DNA of 64,000 nt from an uncultured Actinomycetes bacterium (GTDB lineage Bacteria > Actinomycetota > Actinomycetes > Mycobacteriales > Nakamurellaceae): assembly GCA_937926105.1 (NCBI GenBank), contig CALANS010000209.1, positions 1 through 64,000 on the forward strand. Reading direction: 5' to 3'. The notes below the pieces were generated by a model. The model ran no database searches. It was given only the letters and a program-made list of their open reading frames with translations, and was not told the DNA's origin. Below are positions 24,466 to 33,518 of this stretch, one piece after another (the first letter of the stretch is position 1; every line of letters begins with the position of its first letter). The translations under genes and the position numbers were made by a program.

Positions 24466-24891
24466 GTGAGCGCACCACCGGTGAGCATTCCGCCGCCCGT
24501 TTCCGTACGGGTCGCGGCGCTGCTGGTGGGGCTGCAGGGGCTGGGGCTGCTGGTGCTGGCGGGGGTGACGGTGGCCTCCGGGGTGCGCCACCACGCCCGG
24601 GGCACCCAGCTGGCGGCACAGGGTGCGTACTTCGTAGTGCTCGGCCTGCTGCTGGTGCTGGTGGCGTCCGGCCTGCTGCGGGGGCGGCGCTGGGCACGAT
24701 CGCCCGCGCTGGTCGCCGAGGCGGTGGTGATCGCGATCGGCATGTGGCTGGCGTTCCCGAGTGACCGCCCGGCATGGGGGATCGGGTTGATCATCGTCGG
24801 CGGAGTGACGTTCGCTCTGCTCGTCACCCCCGCGGCCAATCACTGGATCAGGCGGTTCCCTCGGCCGTTCGGACTAGACCAGGACCGGTGA
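24466..24891 (+). CDS. small integral membrane protein, 141 aa
   Basis: Four hydrophobic helices (about residues 12-35, 45-70, 75-98, 102-120) with a short cytoplasmic tail WIRRFPRPFGLDQDR. It matches the position of Rv3217c. I chose GTG 24466 because TAGCCT (24453-24458) lies at leaderless promoter distance; an ATG at 24436 would add ten residues. The 3' end overlaps the convergent acetyltransferase gene by 44 bases. Function unknown. Confidence 0.75.
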   Translation: MSAPPVSIPPPVSVRVAALLVGLQGLGLLVLAGVTVASGVRHHARGTQLAAQGAYFVVLGLLLVLVASGLLRGRRWARSPALVAEAVVIAIGMWLAFPSDRPAWGIGLIIVGGVTFALLVTPAANHWIRRFPRPFGLDQDR

Positions 24892-25390
24892 GCCGGAACG
24901 TGGTCCAGCCGTCCATGGACTCGGCACCCAGGGAGCGGTAGAACCCGATGGACGGCGTGTTCCAGTCCAGCACGGACCACTCGACTCGCGCGTAGCCCCG
25001 GTGCGCGGCGGTGGCCGCCAGGCTGGCCAGCAGGGCTCGCCCCAACCCTGATCCACGGTGCTCCGGGCTCACATACAGGTCCTCCAGGTAGATGCCGTGC
25101 ACGCCCTCCCAGGTAGAGAAGTTCAGGAAGTACAACGCGTATCCGACCTGTCGAGCGTCGGCCCCGGTGCCGTCCCGGGCGACGAGCGCGAACGCTGCCG
25201 GATGCGGGCTGAACAGGGCCGCGTCCAATTGTTCAGCGGTCAGGTGGCAGTGTTCGGGCAGCCTTTCGTAGGTGGCCAGCTCGTACACCAGCTCCAACGT
25301 CCGGGGCACGTCCGCTGGGATGGCGGGGCGGATCCGCGGATCGACCGTCACCACCGGGAGGTCGGCGCTAGGAAACTGTGTCGTCACCAT
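24848..25390 (-). CDS. GNAT-family N-acetyltransferase, 180 aa
   Basis: Gcn5-related fold: IRPAIPADVPRTLELVYELA at the N-terminus, acetyl-CoA loop YVSPEHRGSGLGRALLASLA (about 110-130), then RVEWSVLDWNTPSIGFYRSL and GAESMDGW. The arrangement LYFLNFSTWEGVHGIYLEDL and the C-terminal motif are those of the diamine (spermidine/spermine-type) acetyltransferase branch, though the substrate is not proven. Syntenic with Rv3216. It overlaps the convergent membrane-protein gene. Confidence 0.9.
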   Translation of the reverse strand: MVTTQFPSADLPVVTVDPRIRPAIPADVPRTLELVYELATYERLPEHCHLTAEQLDAALFSPHPAAFALVARDGTGADARQVGYALYFLNFSTWEGVHGIYLEDLYVSPEHRGSGLGRALLASLAATAAHRGYARVEWSVLDWNTPSIGFYRSLGAESMDGWTTFRLTGPGLVRTAEGTA

Positions 25391-25450
25391 CGTTGCTCCT
25401 GGCGGTGCTGGAGTCGGCCGTACCGGATTGTGCGGGCCGATTGCGCTGGA

Positions 25451-26143
25451 TCATGCTGGGGCAGTTCGGGTGTGGCCGAAGGGCAGCACGTTGGCGTGGT
25501 CGATGATCGGGCCGCCGTGGTAGGTCCCGAGTACCGTCAACGCCCCGGCGTCCTGGGCGATCAGGGCGCCCGCGGCGATCGGCAGCCCGATCCAGCGCAC
25601 CGCCACTGCGCGACCGATGTGCCCGTGGCAGATCAGGGCGACATCGCCGCTCTCGGCCAGCGCCCGCGCTCGCGTCAGTACCCGGTCCGCTCGGGTGCTG
25701 ACCTGCTCGGGGCTCTCGCCGCCAGGACAGCCGTCGGCGAAGAGTTCCCATCCCGGGTGCTGCTGGCGGATCTGCGGCGTGGTCAGCCCTTCGAATCGTC
25801 CGTAGTCCCACTCGACGAGGTCGGCGGTGACGGGGGAGTCGGGCTCGCCGGGCCTCGTCGATTCGGGACCGCCGATCAGGCCGGCCAGCTCGGCGGTACG
25901 CAGCGCCCGGCGGCGGGGGCTGACCAGCACGCGCGCCGGGCGTAGGCCCAGCCCGGCCAGCAGAGCGGGTATCGCACGAGCCTGATCCTCGCCAGCGGCG
26001 GTCAGCTCGATATCGGTGACGGAGGTGTGTCGACCGGACGCGGACCAGGTCGTCTGGCCATGCCGGATGAGGGCGATGCGCCCCGGGGTGGGGTCGTTGC
26101 CGGAGCCGTCGACCACGTCCGTAGCGGGTCCGTGCGGCGGCAT
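25451..26143 (-). CDS. histidine phosphatase family protein, 230 aa
   Basis: The phosphohistidine motif is LIRHGQTTWSASGRHTSVTD (about residues 24-43), with the second catalytic histidine in ALICHGHIGRAVAVRWIGLP and the glutamate in VEWDYGRFEGLTT. Corresponds to Rv3214, annotated gpm2/entD and described as an acid phosphatase rather than a glycolytic mutase. Substrate unknown. An N-terminal extension of about 20 residues precedes the domain, so a later start is possible. Confidence 0.9.
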   Translation of the reverse strand: MPPHGPATDVVDGSGNDPTPGRIALIRHGQTTWSASGRHTSVTDIELTAAGEDQARAIPALLAGLGLRPARVLVSPRRRALRTAELAGLIGGPESTRPGEPDSPVTADLVEWDYGRFEGLTTPQIRQQHPGWELFADGCPGGESPEQVSTRADRVLTRARALAESGDVALICHGHIGRAVAVRWIGLPIAAGALIAQDAGALTVLGTYHGGPIIDHANVLPFGHTRTAPA

Positions 26144-26244
26144 GGCGTGGTCCTCCGGTGTGACGTGTCCTCGGTGTCAGGCGACGGTACCGCTGGAACG
26201 GGCGCGGAGGCCGCAGAGGTCGGGGAGGCGCTGATGGGGCTATG

Positions 26245-26290
26245 TCATGGCTCCGGGGTCATGGCTCCGGGGGTCATGGCTCCGGGGGTG
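26245..26290. repeat. three short direct repeats
   Basis: TCATGGCTCCGGGG occurs at 26245, 26259 and 26274, spaced 14-15 bases apart, in the intergenic region upstream of the GntR gene. Origin and role unknown. Confidence 0.7.
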
Positions 26291-26386
26291 GAAGCGGCGG
26301 TCCGGGGGTAGGAGCAGCGACATTGCGTGCTTCAGCCCGATGCCCCTTCGCCCACGCTCTGGCATTACCCCTATTGTTCTAGTACC

Positions 26387-26761
26387 ATGCAAACTATGAT
26401 GTTCCGTGTGGACCCGACCAGCACCGTCGGTCTGGCCGAGCAGATCGCGGCCGCGGTCCGCGGTGCGGTGGTGCGCGGCGAGTTGGCCCCCGGCGAACGA
26501 CTGCCACCGGCGCGCGAGGTCGCCGCAGGGTTGGACATCAACGTGCACACCGTCCTTCGCGGATACGCCACCCTGCGTGATGAGGGGCTGATCGAGTTGC
26601 GCCGCCGACGCGGCGCGCAGATCCGCGCCGACCTCGAGCCGTCGGCACTGGCGCTGCGTCAGCAGATCCACGATCTGGCCACGGCCGCGACCCGGCTGGG
26701 GTGGAGCGCCGACGAGCTGACCGCCGAGGTCCGCGCGGCGATGTCAGGTGGGACGCCGTGA
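26387..26761 (+). CDS. YtrA-type GntR regulator, 124 aa
   Basis: Short GntR protein with only the winged helix and a short helical tail. LAEQIAAAVRGAVVRGELAP begins the domain, then GERLPPAREVAAGLDINVHT and VLRGYATLRDEGLIELRRRR. The tail (residues 90-124) is the dimerisation part of the YtrA subfamily. The start is ATG 26387, with 26396 as an alternative. YtrA regulators usually control adjacent membrane transport or immunity genes; here the next gene encodes a DUF1648 protein in the same orientation. Confidence 0.88.
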   Translation: MQTMMFRVDPTSTVGLAEQIAAAVRGAVVRGELAPGERLPPAREVAAGLDINVHTVLRGYATLRDEGLIELRRRRGAQIRADLEPSALALRQQIHDLATAATRLGWSADELTAEVRAAMSGGTP

Positions 26762-26847
26762 CACCCGGCCCCGACCGGAAAGGGAGCAAGCGGCCGTGCG
26801 GTTCGTCGCGCCCCATCGCGATACCGCCGAATCAGGAGGGAACGTCC

Positions 26848-27798
26848 ATGACCATCAACGCGCAGCGCGCAGTGGGCACCGCCCTGGCGCTTTTGGCGCC
26901 GATCGGCGTGCTGATCAGCTATCTCGCGGCGTACGGGTCGCTGCCGGACCCGCTGCCGGTGCACTGGAACATCCGCGGTGCCGTGAACAACACCGCGAGC
27001 ACCACCGGGTTCTTCGTCACCACCCTGGTGATTTCCGCCGTACTGGCCGCCGGTGTTGCGGCGGCCATCTGGCTGTCGCATTCGCCGATGGCTGGGCGGA
27101 TGCTGGCTAGCCTGCTGGCCTTTGGTGCCTGGCTGGTGACCGTCGTCTGTGTCGTCACGTTGGCCGCGTCGGCGGGCGCGACACGTGCCCAGGACGTGTC
27201 GATGCCCTGGTATGCGATCGTCGCGGTCGTGGTGCTGCCGATGGTGCTCGCTGCGGGAATGTGGGCGTTGCTGCCCGGGCGGTGGGAGTCCCCCCGGATC
27301 ACCCCCGCGTCGTCCAGCATGCATCTCGCGCCGGGCGACAAGGTGGTGTGGATCGGTCACCAGTACTCGATCTGGATGCGCCTGCTGGCCTGCGTGCTGG
27401 CCGGTGTCGGTGCCGTGCTGCTATGGGTGCAACCGGCCATGTCGATCCCGTTGTTCGTGGTGGCAGTCGCGCTCGCCATGGTCTCGGAGCTCGCCGTCCG
27501 CATCGACCAACAAGGAGTGCACACGCTGTGGGGGCCCTTCGGGTGGCCCCACCCGCGCATCGCGCTCGTCGACATCACGTCGGCGCACGCCGAACAGATC
27601 GAGCCGGCCGCCTGGGGCGGCTGGGGCTACCGGGTCAGCTCCCGCGGCGTCGCGGCCGTCATTCGGCGGGGGCCAGGGTTGGTGATCGAGCGCACCGACA
27701 AGCCCACGTACGCCGTCACGGTCCCGAACGCCGATCGCGCGGCCGACGTGCTGGGCGCCTTGCTCGCCCGGCAGCGTGCGGGCAACGCCAAGGCATAA
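26848..27798 (+). CDS. DUF1648-domain membrane protein, 316 aa
   Basis: The ATG has AGGAGGG upstream. The N-terminus carries DUF1648 (LPDPLPVHWNIRGAVNNTAS), as in SdpI-type immunity proteins. Helices lie at about 10-30, 50-72, 85-105, 122-145, 182-198 and 202-220. A C-terminal soluble part of about 95 residues follows (WGGWGYRVSSRGVAAVIRRG), of PH-like appearance. The gene follows the GntR gene by 86 bases, a common pairing. Function unknown; peptide immunity or envelope stress is possible. Confidence 0.75.
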   Translation: MTINAQRAVGTALALLAPIGVLISYLAAYGSLPDPLPVHWNIRGAVNNTASTTGFFVTTLVISAVLAAGVAAAIWLSHSPMAGRMLASLLAFGAWLVTVVCVVTLAASAGATRAQDVSMPWYAIVAVVVLPMVLAAGMWALLPGRWESPRITPASSSMHLAPGDKVVWIGHQYSIWMRLLACVLAGVGAVLLWVQPAMSIPLFVVAVALAMVSELAVRIDQQGVHTLWGPFGWPHPRIALVDITSAHAEQIEPAAWGGWGYRVSSRGVAAVIRRGPGLVIERTDKPTYAVTVPNADRAADVLGALLARQRAGNAKA

Positions 27799-27871
27799 CG
27801 TGATGAGGCGTCCCGGTGCTGACGCGCGCCGGGTGTCCGCGCGTTCTGGCGAGTCGGTGCGGGCTTCGATG

Positions 27872-28741
27872 CTAGGCCGGTGCGCGACCGCCGATCGCGC
27901 CGGTCAACGAGGCGGCTGCGCTGCGTACCAGGGTGGACAGTTCGGCCAGGTCGGCGCCGCAGCCCTGTGGCGCGTCCGCCCCGGCCGGGCACCGGTGCGC
28001 CACGGTGACTGCGATGGCTGCCATCGGCATGCCGTTGTGGTCGAAGACCGGTGCGGCCAGGGACGCCGTGTCGGCGGAAACCTCGCCGTCCTCCACTGCC
28101 CAGCTGCGACGCCGGATCGCGACGAGCCGGGCGCGCAATTCCGGCAGGGTCCGGACGCCCCGGCCGGTGCGGATGACGAATGCCGCGGAGTTCGGGTACA
28201 GAGCGCGGACCTGCGCCGGGGGCAGCGCCGCGAGGATGGACAGGCCGGTCGCCGTGAGTGCCGCCGGTAGCCGGACCCCGACATCGGTCACCAGCGACGG
28301 CCCGTGCACCGGCCGCTGCTTGGCCAGGTACAGCGTCTGCGCCCCGTGCAACACGCCCAGATGCGCGGTGCCGGCCGTGGTGGCCGCCAGCCGGTCCAGC
28401 ACGGGGGCCGCCAGCCGCTCCAGGGGCTGTCCCCGCAGGTAGGCGCTGCCGATCTCGAATGCCGACAGTCCCAACCCCCAGCGGCGCTCGGCGGGCAGGT
28501 GCACCGCGAATCCCGCGGCTGCCAGCTCGGTGAGCAGTTCGTACACGGTGGACCGCGGCAGGTCCAGGTCTCGGGCTAGCGCCGCCGCCGACACCGGCCC
28601 GGGCCGGCTGGCCAGCAGATGCAGTACCGCCAGCCCACGACGCAGCGCCGGGACAGGCGGCCGGCGCCCCGCGGACTCAGCCGTCGACGGTGACGTCACC
28701 GAACCATCCCGGAGTGACGGAGGCAGGCTGGATGGCGGCAT
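27872..28741 (-). CDS. IclR-family regulator of the hut cluster, 289 aa
   Basis: The winged helix is GLAVLHLLASRPGPVSAAAL then ARDLDLPRSTVYELLTELAA (residues about 33-75). The IclR effector domain follows (GIVF-type segments: GTAHLGVLHGAQTLYLAKQR, SLAAPVFDHNGMPMAAIAVT). Divergent from hutH, 72 bases apart, with a palindrome just upstream, so it probably controls histidine use in response to urocanate or a related metabolite. The start at ATG 28741 includes an unstructured Ser/Pro-rich leader, so a later start is possible. Confidence 0.88.
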   Translation of the reverse strand: MPPSSLPPSLRDGSVTSPSTAESAGRRPPVPALRRGLAVLHLLASRPGPVSAAALARDLDLPRSTVYELLTELAAAGFAVHLPAERRWGLGLSAFEIGSAYLRGQPLERLAAPVLDRLAATTAGTAHLGVLHGAQTLYLAKQRPVHGPSLVTDVGVRLPAALTATGLSILAALPPAQVRALYPNSAAFVIRTGRGVRTLPELRARLVAIRRRSWAVEDGEVSADTASLAAPVFDHNGMPMAAIAVTVAHRCPAGADAPQGCGADLAELSTLVRSAAASLTGAIGGRAPA

Positions 28742-28742
28742 G

Positions 28743-28760
28743 TGTCTGGTATACCGGACA
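28743..28760. promoter_or_regulatory. probable IclR operator in the hut divergent region
   Basis: TGTCTGGTATACCGGACA is an 18-base palindrome with one mismatched base pair (arms TGTCTGGTA/TACCGGACA), two bases upstream of the IclR start and 53 bases before hutH. Its position would allow autoregulation and control of hutH. Confidence 0.6.
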
Positions 28761-28813
28761 GAACCGGTTGCGGGCCCCTCGCGCCACGCGCTCCGCCGGG
28801 GTGAACTATCTGC

Positions 28814-30433
28814 ATGAGCGTGTCCGAGAGCCAGAGCCCGCATGTCGACCCGCCGCTCGGACGGGTTGGCGCCGACGATCGGACGTCGGTCCCGGTCGGC
28901 GTCGGGCCCCTGACGCCCGAGCAAGTCGTGGCCGTCGCCCGGTACGGAGCGCCGCTGACCCTGACCGATCAGGCGCGTGCCGCGATGGCGGCCTCCCGTG
29001 CCGTGGTCGATGCGCTGGCCGGTGATACCAATCCGCACTACGGCATTTCCACCGGCTTCGGCGCCCTGGCCACCACGCGCATCCCGGCCGATCGCCGCGC
29101 CGACCTGCAAGCCTCGCTGATCCGCTCGCACGCGGCCGGCTCCGGCGCACCGGTTGAGACCGAAGTGGTGCGCGCCATGATGCTGCTGCGCCTGTCCACC
29201 TTGGCGACCGGGCGCACCGGCATCCGACCCACCACCGCCAGCGCCTACGCGGATGTGCTCAACGCACACATCACTCCGATCGTGGCCGAGTACGGATCGC
29301 TGGGTTGTTCCGGCGACCTGGCCCCGCTCGCCGCCGCGGCACTCACCGTCACCGGCGAGGGCGACGTGATGGACGGGAACGGCGCGGTACGAGCGGCCGC
29401 CGACGCCCTCGCCGACGCCGGGCTCACCGCGGTGGTGCTGGCCGAAAAGGAGGGCCTGGCGCTGATCAACGGCACCGACGGCATGCTCGGCATGCTGCTG
29501 CTGGCGCTGGCCGACCTGGCGAACCTGCTGGACGTCGCCGACATCGCCGCCGCGATGAGCGTCGAGGCTCTGCTGGGCACCGACCGGGTGTTCGCCGCCG
29601 ACCTGGCCGCGCTGCGCCCCCACCCGGGGCAGGCCACCAGCGCCGCCCGGATCGCGGCCCTGCTGGGCGGATCGCCGATCGTCGCCTCGCATGCCGGACC
29701 CGAAGACCCCACCGTGCAGGATGCCTATTCGTTGCGCTGCGCCCCCGCCGTGCACGGCGCCGCACGGGACACGGTCGCGCACGCCAGCGTCGTTGCGGAG
29801 CGGGAGCTGGCCTCGGCCATCGACAATCCGGTGGTGCTGCCCGATGGTCGGGTGGAATCGAATGGCAACTTCCACGGTGCGCCGATCGCCGCCGTACTGG
29901 ACTTTCTGGCCATCTCCGTGGCAGACGTGGCGAGCATCGCCGAGCGCCGCACCGATCGGATGCTGGATCCGGCCCGCTCGCACGGCCTGCCGCCGTTCCT
30001 GGCCCACGAGGTGGGCGTCGACTCCGGCCACATGATCGCGCAGTACACCCAGGCGGGCATCGTCTCCGAGCTCAAGCGGCTCGCCGTGCCGGCCTCGGTG
30101 GACTCCATCCCCTCCTCGGCGATGCAGGAGGACCACGTGTCGATGGGCTGGCATGCCGGACGCAAGCTGCGCCGCGCCGTGGACGGTCTCGGCCGGGTGC
30201 TGGCCATCGAGATTCTCACCGCCGCACGGGCATTGGACCTGCGTGCCCCCCTCGAGCCCGGCCCAGCGACCCGTGCGGTGCGCGATCTGGTCCGCACGGT
30301 CGTGGCCGGTCCCGGTCCGGATCGACACCTCTCGACCGAGATCGATGCCGTGGTCGAGTTGATCGTCACCGGTGCCATCCGCACCGCCACCATCGACACC
30401 GTCGCGGCGATCCCGCCATCCAAGGAGCACTGA
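28814..30433 (+). CDS. hutH: histidine ammonia-lyase, 539 aa
   Basis: Converts L-histidine to urocanate and ammonia. The MIO cofactor triad is Cys165-Ser166-Gly167 in [17 protein letters not shown]; Cys replaces the more common Ala, a form I recall in other actinobacterial enzymes and compatible with MIO formation. Other motifs are [16 protein letters not shown] (the Tyr of the inner loop), [33 protein letters not shown] and [20 protein letters not shown]. An N-terminal extension of about 30 residues is non-conserved. Its stop overlaps the hutU start by one base (TGATG). Confidence 0.95.
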   Translation: MSVSESQSPHVDPPLGRVGADDRTSVPVGVGPLTPEQVVAVARYGAPLTLTDQARAAMAASRAVVDALAGDTNPHYGISTGFGALATTRIPADRRADLQASLIRSHAAGSGAPVETEVVRAMMLLRLSTLATGRTGIRPTTASAYADVLNAHITPIVAEYGSLGCSGDLAPLAAAALTVTGEGDVMDGNGAVRAAADALADAGLTAVVLAEKEGLALINGTDGMLGMLLLALADLANLLDVADIAAAMSVEALLGTDRVFAADLAALRPHPGQATSAARIAALLGGSPIVASHAGPEDPTVQDAYSLRCAPAVHGAARDTVAHASVVAERELASAIDNPVVLPDGRVESNGNFHGAPIAAVLDFLAISVADVASIAERRTDRMLDPARSHGLPPFLAHEVGVDSGHMIAQYTQAGIVSELKRLAVPASVDSIPSSAMQEDHVSMGWHAGRKLRRAVDGLGRVLAIEILTAARALDLRAPLEPGPATRAVRDLVRTVVAGPGPDRHLSTEIDAVVELIVTGAIRTATIDTVAAIPPSKEH

Positions 30434-32097
30434 TGAGCACCCCGACCACCTCTGGCCCCCGCCCGGTGCACGCCCCGCGCGGCAGCACGTTGACCGCCAA
30501 ATCGTGGGCCACCGAGGCCCCGCTGCGCATGTTGCAGAACAACCTCGACCCGGAGGTCGCCGAGGATCCGGACAACCTGATTGTCTACGGCGGCTCCGGC
30601 CGTGCGGCCCGCGACTGGGCGTCCTTCGACGCCATGTGCCGCACCCTGACCACCCTGGAGTCCGACGAGACGATGCTGGTGCAGTCCGGCCGCCCGGTGG
30701 GCGTGTTGCGCACGCACGAGTGGGCGCCCCGGGTGTTGATCGCCAACTCCAATCTGGTGCCGGACTGGGCCACCTGGCCGGAGTTTCGCAGGCTGGAGTC
30801 CATGGGGCTGACCATGTATGGCCAGATGACCGCCGGATCGTGGATCTACATCGGCAGCCAAGGCATCGTGCAGGGCACCTACGAGACTTTCGCCGCGATC
30901 GCCGACAAGCGGTTCGGTGGAACGCTGTCCGGCACCCTGACGCTGACGGCGGGGCTCGGCGGCATGGGCGGGGCGCAGCCGCTGGCCGTCACGCTGAACG
31001 GCGGAGCGGTGCTCGCGATAGAATGCGACCGCGCTCGGGCGCGGCGCCGGTTGGATACCCGCTACCTGGACGTGATTGCCGAGACCCTGGACGAGGGCAT
31101 CGATCTCGCGCTGGCCGCCAAGCGCGAGCGAAGGGCCCTGTCGGTGGCTGTGATCGGCAACGCTGCGGAGATCGTGCCCGAGATCCTGCGCCGGGGCGTG
31201 GATGTGGACATCGTCACCGACCAAACGAGCGCCCACGATCCGCTGGCCTACCTGCCTGTCGGGGTCTCGGTGGAGGACTGGCACGACTACGCCGCCAAGA
31301 AGCCGGATGAGTTCACCGACCGGGCCAGGGAATCCATGGCCGCACATGTGGGTGCCATGGTCGGCTTCCTGGACGCCGGTGCCGAGGTGTTCGACTACGG
31401 CAACTCCATCCGTGGCGAGGCCAAGCTCGGGGGCCTGGAACGGGCCTTCGACTTCCCCGGATTCGTGCCCGCCTATATCCGCCCGCTGTTCTGCGAGGGT
31501 CGCGGTCCGTTCCGCTGGGCGGCGCTGTCCGGCGACCCGGCGGACATCTACGCCACCGACCGCGCAATCCGGGAGCTGTTCCCGCACAACGAATCCCTGC
31601 AGCGCTGGATGACGCTGGCGCCGGAGAAGATCGCCTTTCAGGGGCTACCCGCCCGGATCTGCTGGCTGGGCGCGGGGGAGCGGCACCTGGCCGGGCTGCG
31701 CTTCAACGAGCTGGTGGCGTCGGGGGAGATCTCGGCACCGATCGTCATCGGCCGGGACCACCTGGACGCCGGCTCGGTCGCCTCGCCGTACCGCGAGACC
31801 GAGTCCATGGCCGACGGCAGCGACGCGATTGCCGACTGGCCACTGCTCAACGCGCTGGTCAACACCGCCTCCGGCGCGACCTGGGTGTCCATCCACCACG
31901 GCGGCGGGGTCGGGATCGGCCGGTCCATCCACGCCGGCCAGGTCACCGTGGCCGACGGCACCGATCTGGCGGCGCAGAAGCTGGAGCGGGTGCTGACCAA
32001 CGACCCCGCGATGGGGGTGCTGCGGCACGTCGACGCGGGCTATCCGAGCGCCGCCGAGGCCGCCGACCGCACCGGTCTGACCGTTCCGATGCGATGA
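30433..32097 (+). CDS. hutU: urocanate hydratase, 554 aa
   Basis: Converts urocanate to 4-imidazolone-5-propionate, using NAD+ as an electrophile. It starts [17 protein letters not shown] and has the family markers [51 protein letters not shown] and the NAD-binding glycine cluster [15 protein letters not shown]. The active-site cysteine is Cys410 in [12 protein letters not shown], the same number as in P. putida. Translationally coupled to hutH. Confidence 0.96.
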   Translation: MSTPTTSGPRPVHAPRGSTLTAKSWATEAPLRMLQNNLDPEVAEDPDNLIVYGGSGRAARDWASFDAMCRTLTTLESDETMLVQSGRPVGVLRTHEWAPRVLIANSNLVPDWATWPEFRRLESMGLTMYGQMTAGSWIYIGSQGIVQGTYETFAAIADKRFGGTLSGTLTLTAGLGGMGGAQPLAVTLNGGAVLAIECDRARARRRLDTRYLDVIAETLDEGIDLALAAKRERRALSVAVIGNAAEIVPEILRRGVDVDIVTDQTSAHDPLAYLPVGVSVEDWHDYAAKKPDEFTDRARESMAAHVGAMVGFLDAGAEVFDYGNSIRGEAKLGGLERAFDFPGFVPAYIRPLFCEGRGPFRWAALSGDPADIYATDRAIRELFPHNESLQRWMTLAPEKIAFQGLPARICWLGAGERHLAGLRFNELVASGEISAPIVIGRDHLDAGSVASPYRETESMADGSDAIADWPLLNALVNTASGATWVSIHHGGGVGIGRSIHAGQVTVADGTDLAAQKLERVLTNDPAMGVLRHVDAGYPSAAEAADRTGLTVPMR

Positions 32098-32197
32098 TCA
32101 TCCGTGCCTGCTGAGTCCGACGTGGCGCTACCCGCTCCGCGCGTACCACTCTGCGTCGGGTCAGACTCACCAGCCGAAGGGGAAAGGAGCGAGGGCG

Positions 32198-33439
32198 GTG
32201 ACGAGCAATCCGGGCGATGCCCCGCGCTCGACGTTCGAGTCGATGTGGTCCGAGCTAGCCGGCATCGGTCGGGATCCGGTGCGGGGCGGCTACTCTCGGC
32301 ATGCTTTCGACGAAGCGGATCTGACGCTACGCGAGTGGTTCACGGCCGAGGCGGGCCGCCGCCACCTCGACGTGGAGACCGATCGCAACGGCAACGTCTG
32401 GGCCTGGTGGGGCGCTCCCGGTCCCGGCGCCCTGGTCACCGGCTCGCACCTGGACTCGGTGCCCGGCGGCGGCGCCTTCGACGGCCCGCTCGGCGTCGCC
32501 TCCGCGCTACTGGCCGTCGATGAGCTGCGCGCCCGCGGCATGACGCCCACCAGGCCGCTCGCGGTGGTGTGCTTCGCCGAGGAGGAGGGCGGCCGGTTCG
32601 GCCTACCCTGTCTGGGATCTCGGTTGCTGACCGGAACGACCGACCCGGATGCGGCTCGTGCGCTGCGCGACCCCAACGGGGTGACGCTGGCCGACGCCGC
32701 CCGCCGCGCCGGCCTCGACCCGGACCGGATGGGACCCGACCCGCAGCGGCTCGGCCGGATCGGGCGCTTCATCGAGTTACATGTCGAACAGGGCCGGCTG
32801 CTGCACGCCGCCGATCCGACCGCGTCGGTCGGCATCGCGACCGGCATCGTGGCGCACGGGCGGTGGCGGCTGACCATCACCGGGCAGGGCAATCACGCCG
32901 GCACCACCGCCATCGGCGATCGGCGCGATCCGATGGTGGTGGCGGCGCAGGCCGTGCTCGCGGCCCGGGAGGTCGCCCGCGGGCACGACGGTGCGGTCGC
33001 CACGGTGGGCCGGATGGTGCCCAATCCGGGTGGGACCAACGTCATCGCGTCGTCGGTGAGCCTATGGCTGGATGCTCGGTACGGGGCCGTTGGGGACACC
33101 GCGGCGGTGGTGGACTCGATCGTGGCCCGGGTGCGGCAGCTCGCGCGGAACGAGGGCTGTTCGGTAGCGGTGCAGCGGGAGTCGGCGTCGCCGGCGGTGA
33201 CCTTCGACCCCGCGTTGCGCGCCGATCTGGCCAACCTGGTGCACGCACCGCAGATCCCCACCGGGGCCGGACACGACGCCGGTGTGCTCGCTGCGCACGT
33301 GCCCAGCGGCATGCTGTTTGTGCGTAACCCCACCGGGATCTCGCATGCCCCGGACGAACATGCCGAGACCGTCGACTGCCTGGCAGGCATCACCGCGCTG
33401 GCAGACGTGCTTTCGGAGTCGTGTGTTGCGGGTACGTAG
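32198..33439 (+). CDS. M20-family allantoate amidohydrolase-like enzyme, 413 aa
   Basis: A dinuclear metallohydrolase of the Zn-dependent amidase/carbamoylase group. The metal ligands are visible in TGSHLDSVPGGGAFDGPLGV (His, Asp), VVCFAEEEGGRFGLPCLGSR (Glu) and FIELHVEQG (His). The C-terminal PTGAGHDAGVLAAHVP and the dimerisation domain GQGNHAGTTAIGDRRDPMVV are typical. GTG has AAAGGAG upstream. In this hut cluster it sits between hutU and hutI, and I see no hutF or hutG. I infer it hydrolyses N-formimino-glutamate or a related intermediate; this needs biochemical proof. Confidence 0.85.
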   Translation: MTSNPGDAPRSTFESMWSELAGIGRDPVRGGYSRHAFDEADLTLREWFTAEAGRRHLDVETDRNGNVWAWWGAPGPGALVTGSHLDSVPGGGAFDGPLGVASALLAVDELRARGMTPTRPLAVVCFAEEEGGRFGLPCLGSRLLTGTTDPDAARALRDPNGVTLADAARRAGLDPDRMGPDPQRLGRIGRFIELHVEQGRLLHAADPTASVGIATGIVAHGRWRLTITGQGNHAGTTAIGDRRDPMVVAAQAVLAAREVARGHDGAVATVGRMVPNPGGTNVIASSVSLWLDARYGAVGDTAAVVDSIVARVRQLARNEGCSVAVQRESASPAVTFDPALRADLANLVHAPQIPTGAGHDAGVLAAHVPSGMLFVRNPTGISHAPDEHAETVDCLAGITALADVLSESCVAGT

Positions 33440-33445
33440 CTACCG

Positions 33446-33491
33446 CTTGTGAGTCTGAGGCGGCGCTATACCGCGACCTCAGACTCACAAG
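33446..33491. repeat. 15-base perfect inverted repeat before hutI
   Basis: CTTGTGAGTCTGAGG (33446-33460) and CCTCAGACTCACAAG (33477-33491) pair perfectly across a 16-base loop. Placed between the M20 gene and hutI, it can be an attenuator-like hairpin or a protein site. The segment TCAGACTCAC also occurs at 32161-32170, a similar distance upstream of the M20 gene start. Confidence 0.7.
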
Positions 33492-33518
33492 GCGACAAAG
33501 GAGGAGGAGGAGGGGTAG

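Noticed and set aside
27872..30430. 852-codon open frame on the minus strand across hutH
   Set aside because: Only its 3' part, 27872-28741, is the IclR gene. The rest is antisense to hutH with a His/Gly/Arg-rich shadow composition, caused by GC-rich codons.
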